In this document: positions 11,671 to 25,228 of the stretch, piece by piece
Numbering within the stretch: position 1 is the stretch's first letter
How the letters are laid out: each line of letters opens with the position of its first letter
NCBI GenBank assembly: GCA_904066235.2
Contig: CAJFCV020000006.1
Coordinates: 9,672,001-9,736,000 of the forward strand
Direction: 5' to 3'
From: Bursaphelenchus xylophilus
Lineage: Eukaryota > Nematoda > Chromadorea > Rhabditida > Aphelenchoididae
DNA: 64,000 bases
The notes under the pieces: generated by a model
Databases searched by the model: none
What the model was told of the DNA's origin: nothing
Seen by the model: only the letters and a program-made list of their open reading frames with translations
Program-made: the position numbers and the translations under genes

Positions 11671-13921
11671 GGCTCATCGGAGTAGTGTTAATTTTTTCCT
11701 GAAAGTGAAGTTGATTTTTTGAGGGAAAAAACCGGAAAAAATCGCGGAAAATGAAAAATTCGAGTTAAAAGCCAAGGGATTTTTAGTGGATAATAACGCA
11801 AAATTATATACTACGGCCTACTGTAACATTTTTTTGAAATAACTTTGGAAAATTTGAAAAAATTTTTTTTGCTAAAAAAAATTTTTTAGTGAAAAATCAA
11901 TCATTTTCCACTAAAATAGGCTGCAAAAATAATTTTCAAGGGATACTATAACATCTTTCCTCCAAAAGAGTCATCATTTTAAAAAAAAATTACAAAAAAC
12001 TATAATGTTTTGATAAAAAATCAAAGTTTATCCGCTCCTGACGCCTTAGGTCTTGTAAACCGCTACTTGATAAGGAACAAGAAGCCGTTTACAACCGTTT
12101 ACAGTCCCATTCAGTTGCAGCAGCCTTCAAAAACTGTTGGGTGGCCCAAAAAAGGCCGGTGCTCTTTGATGATTCCACGAGTTTCATGCGATATGATCTA
12201 GTGCAATATTTTGATGTCTGAACGACTTGGTGCACAACCCGTTTGATAAGAGATCATATGCTACTACCGCTAGACATAATAGGAAGTGCATTTGACTACT
12301 GTTTTTCTATGTTTTTGCGGAAAAGCAATAAAAATGGGGAAAGCAGGGAAGTTTGATAAAAGACGGGAGGTTTTTGAGAAAAATCTTGCAACTCGGGTAA
12401 AATACGGCCTGTTCGGCATGCACCCTCTCTTGAGTGTCTAATAAATAGCCTGTGTTTTGCAATAATATTAGTTTTAGACATCGAATTTTACGAAAAATTG
12501 GCGATAATAACAAAAATAGCTTATTGTTAGAGTGGGTGAAAAGATCTCAACCGTTGTATTTTAGGCGTATCTTTTCGAATGTCCAACTAATCTAGGGCCT
12601 ACAGACTTTCATATAGAATGTCTAGAAGGAATTTTTCAAAAGACTAAAGCGAAAAGTTGCCGACTGTTGGCCTCAAATGATGTTTTTTCTTCAATTTTTC
12701 CTAAAAATACCTGAAAACGTATAAAAATCAGTAAAGACTTACCTTATTTGCAGCTGAAATACTTTTACAGAAGCCTTTGAGTAACTACATTATTGAATGA
12801 CAAAAAAAATTTGCTCACAAAATTACAGTAACCCCAAAAAATCAAAGCCTCTCCCACGCACAAAAACCCTCCCTTTTGCTCCGAAAAATCGGCAGATCAG
12901 GTCGAAATGAGGGAATTTGGGAATAATCCGTGCTTAAATAGCTCCAAAACCCCCCTCTTACCCTCTCCATCCTACACCATTGTCTTTGTGCTGGGCACGT
13001 ACGAAGGGCCCCGCCCCGCGTGCAATTAGTCAGCCCGCGACTACTGATAAGACAGCCGCCGATTGTAACCGCCATAGGTGTTAATAGTATTATTATGGCA
13101 ACAGGTTTTTATGGCTTTCTTGTTTCAGGCAAGTGTTTATGTGTTTTTGTTCAACAAACATCCGCCTTGCACGGTGCAGAGAACTTTATGGGGAAAATGA
13201 GGGAAAAGTTGCTTCGGAGAGCAAATATGGGATTTTTTGGGTGCAAAAGAACGAAGGATTTTTTGGAGGAGCGTATTTTGAAAATTTTGTTTATTAGATA
13301 AAAATTTTGTCGCACCCGACAAATCATATTTTGAGGGTTTTGATCGCACTGTGCGATAAAAAAGTTGGCGTCGTAAAAAACGGCGGTTGGCAAAAAGCCT
13401 TCTGTTCTATTTTTTATAACTTTTTTATAACTTTTTATGCGCCTCAAGGCTTCTTCCGCACTGTGCAAACCATTTTTTTACTTTTTTTATATTGCACCGT
13501 GCAGTTTCTAAAAGAAAAATTTGACTGCACTGTGCAACGAGAGAAAATGAATTTTACGCACAGTGCGAGAGAAATTTGTCGCTGGTTTGTCCGCACAGTG
13601 CGAAAGGACCTTTTTCGCAACGCATTGTGCGAGGGTTTTTTCGAAATTTTTCTTTTTTTTGAGTGAGAATTTTCTTGTGATTTCAAAGCAAAATGATCTG
13701 AATTAAGATGCAGGATTATGATCACAGTCATACGATTTGGGTTTAAGAACCATATAGCATGATATTTTAAGCATTTTATCATAAAATCTCAGTTTCAAAA
13801 CGAAACCCTGATTTTTTGGCATTCTGCAACAAGCCGTCAAATTGTAGATTTTATGGGTTTACAATTAAAATTTGTGAAGGCAGCGGTCAAATTCAAGCTT
13901 TTGAAGCTAAAATAAAACTAA
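11671..13921. other. Gene-poor upstream region of the mucin gene
   Basis: No gene can be supported. A relatively GC-rich patch at about 12950-13070 (GGGCCCCGCCCCGCGTGC) could be a promoter-like segment but carries no recognisable gene next to it. Palindrome clusters occur at 13458-13600 and singly near 13167 and 13345. The remainder is simple A/T-rich DNA. Confidence 0.4.
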
Positions 13922-14370
13922 CAAGGGAAGTACCCCAAGTGCGACGCTCAGATTTTCTTTAAATTTTGCACACACGTCGGGTATGGACTAGGTATCAATT
14001 CCTGAAAGTTTTAGCTCGCGCTTTGCAAGCGCCGCCGAGATATTGAACGATCTTTGCCGCCGAGAGAGCATGCTAAGCGCGGAGATCGGTCAGGGAGAAA
14101 AACACTTTTTGGCCATAACTTCGCTAGTTTCGTACGGGAAAAATTCATTTTTTGTGGAAGCATTGCCCATTACAATAGAAATACGCATGAAAGTTTTCGT
14201 GTCGAAATTCGGTAAAAAGTCTCAAATTTTCGCCAACTTTGGATCTAAAAATCTCGGTTGTTTCTGCAAAGCGCGAGCTAAGATTCTCGCATATATCTTA
14301 GAAAAAATTATTCTAAATTTGTGCCAAGTTTCATCGAAATCTGAGCGTCGCACTTGGGGTACTTCCCCTG
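13922..14370. mobile_element. PIF/Harbinger-type MITE, 449 bp, TAA duplication
   Basis: The left end CAAGGGAAGTACCCCAAGTG and the right end, reverse complement CAGGGGAAGTACCCCAAGTG, extend as inverted repeats through GCGACGCTCAGATTT (about 35 bp). TAA flanks both ends (13919-13921 and 14371-14373). A 3-bp TWA duplication is typical of PIF/Harbinger. It encodes no protein. Related copies lie at about 22130-22507, 23690-23945 (diverged), 27790-27819 (end only) and 52030-52599. Confidence 0.75.
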
Positions 14371-14983
14371 TAAAATTAATGAAAACGAAACAATATAATT
14401 TTAGGTAATAAAATTTTATTATCTATAAAAATAAAGCAAATTTTAATGGCAAAAAACACCTCTGCGTGGGATACTGTTGCGCTTTATGGGCGTGGAATTT
14501 ACTGCAAATCAAAAAAATATTGTAAAAAATAAATGTTTCGGCACCGTGCAGTAGTTTTTGATCAAGTTGCACTGTGCGGATGAAAATTTTTTTTTGAATT
14601 CCGCAATGTGCGACAAAGATTTCTCTCGAAAAAGTTTAAAAAAGAGTTGTTGGACGCAAATGCGGATTATTTTTGTGTTTTTTTGAAGAGGCGGAAACGA
14701 TAATTTCCTCCTAATTTTTAATGCCCGGAAAGTCCGTTCCCTTATCCTCTATAATTTTATTGTTTGATCCTGAAACAATAATTCCAAATTTATTTAAAAA
14801 ATTTTTTATTGCAGAATTATAGTAATCGCTGGAAGAGGACGGATGTAAATGTGAGATTAAACCCAAATTGAGGGGTTCAGCTGCTTTGATAATATTTATT
14901 TCTGATGCAAGCAGCTTATGAGGTCAGCATTTGGTTTTATTTTTCGCCCGCGGAACGCCTTTTCCTTTGTTCCAAGGGATTTT

Positions 14984-15770
<787 letters not shown>

Positions 15771-15839
15771 TCTATACAATTTCGAAACGATGTAAAATTT
15801 TTTTTTATTTTGAAATTTGACCAAAACTACATTTATTAA

Positions 15840-16900
15840 TAGTTACAGTAAATAATGCAGAGGCGTTTTTTCTGATAAAAATTGGTTTTGATTGCCCTGA
15901 ATACTATATAAATTTATTACCCAAAAATAAAATTGTTTCATTCTTTTACTATATTTTCGTGTCAAAGACTAAGCCTCAGCCACACCCATCATTAAATTTT
16001 ATGAGGAGTCCCTCAAATTTGCAATTTGAGGGCTTGTTGCGGAATGCCAAGCGATTTGAAGTCTTCGCTTTGAGGCCTAAATTTCGAATCCAATGTGACT
16101 GAAATATTATGAATAACACTCCCAAATTTGTTTTACAGTTTGTGAACATAATCTTGTGTCATAATACAAAGGATTTTGCCTTCAAGGCACAGAACAAAGT
16201 ACAAGTGAGTCAAAGTTCGTGAAGAAGAGCGTCATTTGCGGAGTTAAGCGGAATTTGTCGTCAAAACCTAATGAAACTACAAATCGAGTGGGAGAGAGAT
16301 CTGATAAGACGCTGTAAAAGAAGTGCAGATCAAAAAAAGTTTAACAAATGTCGTGGAGAATATAATTTTTTGATATTATCTTTGATTTTTTGATGAAAAT
16401 TTGTTCTGAAAAGTATTTCAATGGTCCGGCCAAGCCTTAAAAATGGCCTAGGTTTAATTTTCAGCTACTAAAACACAATAAAATTAGAAATTTTTTAGAT
16501 TTTTTTTTTGATTTTTATATGATTTTTTTAATATTACATCGAATTTTTTTGATGTAAAATTGACTTCAACAAATTTTTCAGTCTACACAGAGCCTTACAA
16601 TGGCATTTTTAAATGTTTATTGCATGTAAAAAATTACAAATTTTGAGATTTTTTCTTTGATTTTCCTGTCTATTTCTCCAAAAAATCCTGTTTCTCGTAA
16701 AAACCCTTCAAATTATAAGCCAAGAACGGGTGACAATGACAAAGTGAACGAAAGAAACCTGGAACAAAGAGAGATTACAGCCAACTGAGCCGTTGAACAA
16801 ACACTTCATGAATCAAAACCCCTTCACTTCCTTATCAGGAGTGTTCAACAACTCTTCGCTTACGTGAATGACGACAAACCACGCCAAAAAAAGACATCAT
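15840..16900. other. Intergenic A/T-rich DNA
   Basis: I see no gene, RNA or repeat structure that I can support between the two palindrome arrays. It lacks the GCAC-N-GTGC motif, unlike both flanks. Confidence 0.4.
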
Positions 16901-16966
16901 CACAGGTTTTGGGGGAGAAAGGGACTTTCGAAAGGACAAGGAAATTTTTGTGAAATTTTCTGACTG

Positions 16967-17745
16967 CACAGTGCAAAAAAATAAAAAAAAATTTTTGCAC
17001 TGTGCAATAGATAAAAAAATTTAAGAATCAAAACTTTCATTGCACTGTGCAGCATAGAATAAAAATATGACGATTCGTTTTTTTGCACTGTGCAGAAGCC
17101 AAAATTCGAATTTCTTTTTTCTGATTGCACAGTGCAAGAGTTAAAAAAATTAAGAATCTAAATTTTCATTGCACTGTGCAAATCCCAACAAAGATACTGG
17201 GATTTGTTTTTTTGCACCGTGCAGACATAAAAAATTGAGTTTGTTTTTTCTCACTGCACAGTGCAATGGATGAAAAAAATAAAATTTCGCAGCTTTCATT
17301 GCACTGTGCTGCAGAAAATAAATATTATATATCCTTGCTTTTTTTCGGACTGTGGAAAGACCAAATGTCAACTTCTTTTTTCACTGCACCGTGCAAAAAA
17401 AACGAATTTTGTGTTTGCACTGTGCAACGACCAAAATTTGCCTTTCTTTTTTTCACTGCACAGTGCAATGAATGAAAAAAAATGAAATGTCGCAGCTCTC
17501 TTTGCACTGTGCAGCAGGGAATAAAATTTTTGTTTTGTTTTTTTTGCACTGTGCAAAGACCAAAAACTGAATTTATTTATTCCCACTGCACAGTGCAAAA
17601 AATTCACAATTTAAAATTTTTCTGTCCGCCCTATGGCACATAATAAAAAAAAATGTTATTTTCACGGTGCCAAAGTCAAAAATCTACTGTAGTTTTTGCA
17701 CCGCACCGTGCAAAAAATTCAAATTTTATGTTTTTGCACTGTGCA
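16967..17745. repeat. Palindrome-bearing tandem array with unit of about 120-200 bp
   Basis: Four to five diverged units each contain three palindromes in the order TGCACAGTGCAATGGATAAA, TTTCATTGCACTGTGCAGC, TTTTTTGCACTGTGCA. Units start near 16994, 17133, 17254 and 17457, with a partial one at 17586. Palindromes are conserved while the intervening A/T-rich DNA has drifted, so the array is old or the palindromes are constrained. Confidence 0.75.
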
Positions 17746-18782
17746 TTCCCAAAACCATATCAAAATTACTAAAATGTAAAAAAATTACTCCAAATTATCT
17801 CCATAATTCTAATCCGTTGATCACCGGACGTCGTATCTTATCAGATTGACCATGAGACCAGTCATTCCTTGAACCAATGCAACTTTTTTTATATTATTTT
17901 GTTCCAATTCGCTCGGAGTCACATTTCCATCACAAAAACTAACTGGGAATGAATTTTAATCCCTTTATCGCGGCGATGGTTAGTTTTTCCGCGGTTTTTA
18001 ACGTTTCTGAATAATAGACGAGGTGTGGACGATAAGAGGGAGAGGTTTCGTTATTTGGGCGCAGTCTTCGTTTCAAGGACAAAAATTGCAAAACGCACCG
18101 TGCGCAGAAAAAGTTTTAGAGTTGATAAATCGGAGTAGCACAGAACACAGAAAAAAAAATTAAAATCGAATTTTGGTGACTAAATGATGCAGAAATGAAG
18201 TCAAAAAATTTTTATGGCAGTCTGCACAGTGCAATGTGGGCAGAGGAAACAAATATTTTTGCCGCCGCACTGTGCAAATGAAACTTTAAAAAGTTGATTT
18301 TTCACATCGTTAACGCGTAAAAACATAGCGAAAATTTTATTTATTCAACCAGCAAACTCCAATGAGCATTATAACAATTTTTGTTTTTGTCTCTGCACGG
18401 TGCAGGTTGAGATTTAAACAAGAGATTTTTTGAAGTTGCACAGTGCAGAAAAAGATTTTTGTTGATGTTATTGCCCTGAGGGCATTGAACAGTAATACAA
18501 TTTAAATTTCATTTATTAAAATTGCATCGTGCATCAGTAAAAATTTTTAATTTTTAAAATTGAACTGCACTGTGCAAAATCAGTAAAAACAAAATTTTTT
18601 TGCCTGTGGCAGAGTGCAAAAAAAATTAGAAAAAAATTTTTTAATCGCCAATAAATATACAAAGAAGTGAAATACAAGTCGTCGCACCCTTTTCAAGTTT
18701 TAAAATACGATGTAGAATTGTGGCTTGTCAATTTTCTGTATTTACAAACTCCAAAAAATCTGAATATTCATGCAAATAGTCC

Positions 18783-20503
18783 CTAAAACAAGACAAAAAC
18801 ATGTTTCACAAATTCCTGCCGCCTCTCCAACCTTCTCCACTGCCCGAGGTAGTTGTAGTCCCAATAAACAATGATCCAAAAATACGTGTATACCGTTGAC
18901 GCGATGACTGCCGAGACGCCCACTGCCAGCGACTGGAATGAAAAGTCGATTTCGTGAGAGCGGCGGAGATCGTAGACTGATTTTTTGATGAACGCAAACC
19001 CCAACATATACGTCATCATTATGAGGAAACACTGAAAATGTGCTGTAAAATACGGAAATATTAGTCAAAGCAATTTCGGGAGCTCGTATTTTACCTTCGA
19101 TGGAAATTTCCAAATTTTTATTTTGTTCTTCTTCGCACTGTGCAAAGCTTTCGTTTTTTATCTTTTTTTGCACTGTGCAGTCAAAAAAAATTGTGATTTC
19201 ACCGCACTGTGCAGAGCAAAAGCAAAAATTTTTTGTGTAAAATACATCCATAGATGTCAAATATTTTCTCCTTTTCAAAATATGCTTGTTTTTCTTCTCA
19301 TGCTTTGCTTAAACGCAAGTTTTTTAAAAAAATTCCGCACAGTGCAAAACAAAAAATATAATTTTTTTATGCACAGCGCGGCGAAATTTTTTCCTTTCCG
19401 TACCTGTAAGATTACATTTCCCACCATGTTATAAGATGGATCAAAAAAATCTCAATTTTTCGACGCATTATTGCCAAAAACCACATTTTCTACCTTTGCA
19501 CAGTGCAAAAATAAGAAAACTGTGAAAAAGCGTATAATATTAATTCAGTAAAAAATAGATTGAAAAAAGTTTTTTTCGAGATCAAACTTACATTGGCAAT
19601 CATGTGGATAACATAAATTTTCCTCTTTTTTAGTCGGTTGGATATCATTAGTGCCAGATATGAGACGGTTGTTATTATGAAAACAATGCACAGACTTGGC
19701 GCGTAGTCATGTTCGTGGACTGTGCTGACAATAAAGGCTTCAATAATGCTGCTGGCCATCCCAAGATGGCCAATCACAAATGTACCAAACTGAAAAAAAG
19801 GAGAATTGTTTTTGTTACACTGTGTGAAAAAAAGACAATTTTTTAATATGCAGTGGATAACATGACTCGTGGGTCTTGTCATTGTTGATTACAGGCTGTG
19901 TTCACTGCTGTAATAAAATTTTTTCGCTAATTTGATTGCACAATGCCTCAAAAATCAATTTTTTTGACTGCACCGTGCAGAAAAGAAATAAACGAAAACT
20001 GCACTGTGCAATGGAAAAAGCGACTTTTAAATATAGTCACTGGCCAGTTTGGACTGTAATTTTGATAGCAAAAAAACAAATTTTGTCAATTTTCTGCATG
20101 GTATGGGTAAAAAGCAAAATTTTCCGGCTGCACTGTGCAATAACTGTAAATCAAAATATTGCACTGTGCAGATCAAAATGTTATTCGTAAAAAGCTCCAG
20201 TTTTTTTATAAGGTCCTTAACTATGCAGAACGGCTATAGATCTTTTTCCCGCTGCACAAAATTGCCTGGAATTTGCATTTCTTATCAGCGCACTGTGCAA
20301 AAATCAAAAATTAAAAATTTTGCACGGTGCAGTCAAAAGCATAGTCCGTCCAGTGAAAAATAATGCTGAAAACGACTCACATGCACATCAAACATGTCGC
20401 AGCAACATTTGTAATCTCCAGAGCTGTCAATCACTTCTTTTACCGTCCCCAGCCGACGTTGTGGCCGTACGTCGGCCGCTGGATGCATATAATTCATGGA
20501 CAT
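18783..20503 (-). CDS. Four-helix membrane protein (189 residues), nematode DUF7027/LAPTM-like
   Basis: Three exons, all phase 0: 20503-20381 (41 codons), 19789-19592 (66 codons), 19031-18783 (83 codons with stop). The start follows a trans-splice-like acceptor (GCGAATTTTCAG at about 20510-20521). The N-terminus has a Cys cluster (YKCCCDMFDVH) leading straight into helix 1 (FVIGHLGMASSI). Helix 2 is in CIVFIITTVSYLALMI, helix 3 in CFLIMMTYMLGFAF, helix 4 in VSAVIASTVYTYFWIIV, with a basic C-tail (RRLERRQEF). This order of CCCxMFxVH then four helices is typical of a nematode-expanded family related to lysosomal LAPTM proteins; that assignment is from memory of the pattern. Its paralogue at 32150-33615 has the same exon count, lengths and phases. 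Role unknown, probably endomembrane. Introns carry palindromes. Confidence 0.7.
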
Positions 20504-22130
20504 TCTGCTGAAAATTCGCAAAATGAGGAAAAACATTATTTAAATCATATCTAGGATTCTGCGGACAATGGAATGCAACGTTATTGGAAGTATATGTAGT
20601 AGTATTAGTGTAGTAGTATTAAACTAGGATAAAAGAATTTTAAATTCGAGATTTTTTGTTGAAATTTTTTTGAAAATTTATAAAAAATGAAAGGACGCAA
20701 GGATACTCAGCATAGATCTCCTTCATAACATAAAAATTATGTATGTACCCATGACGGATCTTATGTAATTGGATGATTACCGAATTATTTATGAAGCGCA
20801 TGAGGAAATTTTTTAATTTCTGACCTGAAATGCCGTTTCAAGGGAGTAAAAAAACGTTCATATCGCTTGAAAATTACTGTATGCACTCTAATAATATTCC
20901 TTCTCTTAGTTTTGAAAATGTCGTCATTTGTTTTGGAGCTTTGCGGCAAATTATAGGGCGCAGTCTGCCAAGTTAAAAATGACATTTATCTAAAATTTTG
21001 TCGGTTGAAATGACCATGATAGGCTTATTTTTTTTATTTTCTGCCCTTACAATATTTTTGAAAGTTATAATTGAGCGAAAATTTTCCAGAAAATATCAAA
21101 GAAAAACAAAATTTTCGAGGTTTTTCAACAAAAAAGACCTCAGAAAATCTATAAAGAAACGAAGTAAGATTCAGGTAGCACCCTCAAAAAAACAAAGTTT
21201 TAATTTTACCACAAATGTCATCATCATAATAAAAAAATTTTTTGCACTGTGCGAAAAAACAAAAATTTTGGCACCAAAAATCTCGAACCCACTCTCAAAG
21301 TGCCCTCCTGGCCCTTTTCCACAATTCTTTTCTCAAGTTGCGTTTTCCGCCACTCCGAGCAAAATTTGTCGGAATTTCCATAAATTCGTCAAACCCTCTT
21401 GGACCGTGAACTTTTCCCAACTCAATTATGCAAATTAAAGAGGGCACCAACAGTTGAGAGGGCAGGAAAATCAAAATTTAATTTAGATTTTCGGGAATGT
21501 GACAAATATTGGGCTTACCGAAGTCAAATAGAAATTTCAAATTTCACGGAGCCAAACAGGGAGAAATTCAATTTTTTAGAGATGAAAGAACGCACGGTTT
21601 AGCGGGAAAAACTGTCGCAATTTGATTTTGTTATATCCCCAAACTCAAAAAAGATTTTTTTGCCCGAAGAAAATGGTAAAACGTTTTAGGCCCTAAACAA
21701 CATTTTAAACAAGAAAGTTGCCAAAAATAGAGAGAGGATTATCGTGTTTTCAGTTTGTTTTTGGTCGGGAGAAAGGAAGGCCAATGACCGGTGGTTCGAG
21801 GTTTTAGACTTTTTCAAGTTTTGCCTCACAATCTCACGATAGTTAGGGATATTTATTGACATCTCTGCCAACGAGCGATCACAAAAAATGATTAGAATTG
21901 GCGTTTCTACCCAATTTTTCAAAAGGCCATAACTTTTTGTCGCGGCGTAGGTTCGACCCTTTTGCACCCTGCAAAACCTTTTCAAGTAGTTTTGCACAGT
22001 GCCTTTTCTGTCGTCGCGCAAAATCATTTCAGAAAAGGGTCAATCCAGCGTGATATTGCCTGACCAAGATCTAATCAATGTAGCGTTTCGTCACAAATAG
22101 AATTTTGGAGAAAACCTTTAGTTGTTTTTT
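20504..22130. other. Intergenic region between the four-helix gene and a MITE
   Basis: No gene is supported. An open frame at about 21010-21438 begins with a hydrophobic stretch (MIGLFFLFSALTIFL) followed by a very basic tail, but it runs straight through a GCAC-N-GTGC palindrome (21245), so at least its second half is probably not coding. Confidence 0.4.
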
Positions 22131-22507
22131 CTTCGCTGCTCGTGTGACATACTCCTAGCTCGCGCTTTGCAGAAACAACCGAGATTTTTAGCTCGAAAGT
22201 CGGCGAAAATTTAGGACTTTTTGCCGAATTTCGGCACGAAAAGTTTCATGCCTATTTCTACCGTAAAGGATAATGTTTCTACAAAAAATCAAGTTTCTCC
22301 GCACGAAACTGCCAAAGTTATGGCCAAAAAGCGCTTTTCTCTCTGACCGCTCTCCACGTTTAGCGTGCTGTGCAAAAATCGTTCAATATCACGGCGGCGC
22401 CCGCAAAGCGCGAACTAAAACTTTCAGGAATTGATATTTAGTCCATACCCGACGTGTGTGCAAAATTTAAACAAAATCTGAGCGTCGCACTTGGAGTACT
22501 TCCCCTG
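22130..22507. mobile_element. Left-truncated copy of the PIF/Harbinger-type MITE
   Basis: The right end GCGTCGCACTTGGAGTACTT to CCCCTG, followed by TAA (22508-22510), matches 13922-14370. The interior shares TAGCTCGCGCTTTGCAGAAA (about 22157), GGCCAAAAAGCGCTTTTCTC (about 22322) and ACCCGACGTGTGTGCAAAAT (about 22447). The left inverted repeat was not found. A more diverged relative occupies about 23690-23945. Confidence 0.6.
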
Positions 22508-23950
22508 TAAATTATTATTATTATTATTATTTTTTGATTTTTTGTGACCAATTTCGTCCTCCAAAAATCCTTCAAAAAATTTAAATATCCAAAATCCTGT
22601 GGTCTACCGATAGTACGTGGACGAAACGTCTAAACGATTCGGTATATGGTTGCTTTGACGTGCACAGTTCAAAATGGTCGCAAAGCGACGATCCAACGCT
22701 ATTTTCCAAACAGACTGATAGGAAACGAAATTTTTAGGCTCCTTTTAGCGCATAAGTCACTAAGCAGCCCATTTAAAAAACGTCGAATTTAGCATCTGCT
22801 TGCATGCATCTTCGCCAAATATTATTCGCAATTATGAAAACAAAGAGCGCAGCGCCTTCTTCCCAGAACCAAATAAGGGTTGTTTTGTGCCGTCATTTGA
22901 CAACTTAATCCCCGGAAAAAGTAGACTCCCTCCTCCAAGCATTGGACTTTCTTTCTCCCCCCATTTTCCTTCCCTTTCTTAGAGAGGTGCACCTACGGCA
23001 TGACAAATTATTCAGACTTTTGTCTATGGAACTTCAATGTGATTTTAGGAGAAGTTTTCGCATGAATTTGAAAAAAACTGAGAGATTTTTTTTTTGGTTT
23101 TTTGATGGTGAATCAAAAATTTTGGAAGAATATATATTTTTTTTATTTTTACTATGAATTTTCAATTTAAAAACCACTAAATTATTGTCAAAGATTGTCC
23201 TCATCATGACCGTCCCTCCTCATTTCCCATAAAAAATGTTGTAGTCCATAAAAAGACGTGCCAAAAAACATGATTTTAAAATTTTTCCAGATTTTTCCAA
23301 TAAAAAATATATAAAAAAATCTCAAAAATAACTGCAGATTTATAAAACTACCTCCAAAAACAACACTCTGTAAATTAAGAATCATCTTTCAGCCACGCTT
23401 CCCAATTACACAATCATCTTTCTCACAGGCCAAAGAAAATTTCGAAGGAAGGAAGGACATCACTCAATTTTCCACGATAAACGGGAAATTGGCCATTTAA
23501 TGAGATGACGAGTTAGTCGGAAAAATATGGTATTTTTGGGGTGGAGGGAGAGTGGGAATTCAATGTATATTAAACGCCCTAATTAGAGCCAGAAAAGGAG
23601 GGGGGACTTCGGGGAAATGTTTGAATTTTAAAGGGAAAAGTCTTGAAGGTAGGACGTTTGGATTTTCTCTAATTTTTTGGACACACAAAGGGCATAGTTC
23701 GCACATCAATCACTGAAAATTTTAGCTTGCACTTTGCTGGACCAAAGCGAGACATTCAGCGGTCTTTGCGGTCTTTCGCTGATTTGGCGCGAGAAAATGA
23801 ACATGTTTTTTTTACATGTGCAAAGATGACTCTCAATTGTAAAAAATTTCTCATACCTCCTAAGCAAACTATGAAACTATTCTCAAAGACTTTCGGACTG
23901 AAAATTGCGTTTGTTTCTGCAAAGCGCGGGCTGGAAATCTCGGATTCGTA

Positions 23951-24144
23951 CTAGTCCGTCCGGAAAGTCGCCGGACGGAAATCGGCGACATGCACTCTGC
24001 GAAATCGAAAGTTCACTTTGCACTGTGCAATTTCTTGCCTTTTGCACCGTGCAATAGGCTTTTTTGGGATGTCGCTCGCACCCTGACTTTTTTCGCACAG
24101 TGCAAACCCCAAAAATCAGTCCGGCGACTTTCCGGAAGGACTAG
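23951..24144. mobile_element. TA-flanked TIR element carrying GCAC-N-GTGC palindromes
   Basis: Left end CTAGTCCGTCCGGAAAGTCG and right end, reverse complement CTAGTCCTTCCGGAAAGTCG, continue to GCCGGAC (27 bp, one mismatch). TA flanks both ends (23949-23950 and 24145-24146). The 194-bp body contains palindromes at about 24018, 24043 and 24097. It shares the CTAGTC terminus and the cargo with 26664-26889. Confidence 0.75.
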
Positions 24145-24856
24145 TACCAGTGAAGAAAATGCGGGATGTAAGGTGAACACTCTTCTATATGTCAGCTCTC
24201 AAACATATAGAAGAGATGCTCTCCAGAATTCGCCGACATTTTTTTGATCGATAGATCATAAAAAAATCCAAATTTTCAACAAAACTTTTTGGAAATACTG
24301 AAACTTTACCACAAACCGCAAAATCGACCAATCATCATCTGCAACACTTTCCATCGGATCCATCATTTTACCGAGCACTATATGCTCTCTGAACTGAGGC
24401 AAACACAAACAAACCCCTTTTATCACCGATTCCTGCAGAAGAAGCAATGCTCTTGTTGATCTTCATCTTGTGGTGAAAAAATGGTGTGTTTGTACCTTGT
24501 GATAAGGTAATTTATGTTGAGAACAAATTATGCTTTGGATGTTTTCTGTGCTACAGTAATCAAAGAGGAACTTGTAAAACAGTCGTTGTTTCAACGGTGA
24601 AAAACTTGCTAGAATTTTGTTAATATCTCGATAAATAATAACAAAAAGGCAAGAAAGTATTCATACATATTTTGCAAATAGTAGCCATGAAAACAGGCTA
24701 TGTAGTTCCATGGCGCGACATAAGCAATGACCGTCTTTTTCAGAAGGATATTGGATTTTTCGCAGCAAAATCTCTCGCCTCGTCGCAATCGCGTACCAAA
24801 TCGCCAGCCATATCACTGACCCCTCCCGACGACCAAGCACACCTTGTCTTACATGT

Positions 24857-25002
24857 CTGCCGGGAAAATAATAAGCACTTTGTCGCTGAACCGATCACGT
24901 CGCTGAAGCAAAAATTTTTTTAAAATCTTTTGTGAAATAATTCATTTTCTCGGCGACGATGTGATTTTCGATGCGACATTGGGCTCAATATTTTCCCGAC
25001 AG
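24857..25002. mobile_element. Small MITE, ends CTG(T/C)CGGGAAAATAATAAGC
   Basis: Left CTGCCGGGAAAATAATAAGC; right ...CAATATTTTCCCGACAG. Inside are GCACTTTGTCGC and its inverted counterpart GCGACATTG. It lies just upstream of the UDP-glycosyltransferase; a sister copy is inside that gene at 27231-27367 and a right end is at 1-48. Confidence 0.65.
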
Positions 25003-25131
25003 TCTGATATAAAGAGCTCTTACTGTATTAATCGTATCAATCAATGTTCTTTGAGCGGATCCCCCACAACGGACCATCCCCGATATGTTCCAAGTGACCC
25101 TCTCGAATCAATTAATTGCCTGTGACAATGT

Positions 25132-25166
25132 TGATAACGAAAAACATAATCAGGGTCGCCTTATCA
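25132..25166. promoter_or_regulatory. Paired intestinal-type GATA sites upstream of the glycosyltransferase
   Basis: TGATAA at 25132-25137 and TTATCA (same site, opposite strand) at 25161-25166 lie 63-97 bp before the start codon. In Caenorhabditis TGATAA is bound by intestinal GATA factors such as ELT-2, and detoxification glycosyltransferases are often expressed in the gut. The role here is inferred. Confidence 0.4.
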
Positions 25167-25228
25167 CTCCTTCCGAATCCATTTATTAACCCCTCGAAAG
25201 TCTCTTATTTTTGATATTGCCCCCAAAA

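Noticed and set aside
21010..21438. Basic 140-residue frame with an N-terminal hydrophobic stretch
   Set aside because: It reads through a palindrome copy and ends in low-complexity sequence; no splice or homology support.
24256..24447. Possible minus-strand exon (FREHIVLGKMMDPMESVADD)
   Set aside because: The residues look protein-like and a GT donor follows, but no neighbouring exon in phase or family match was found.
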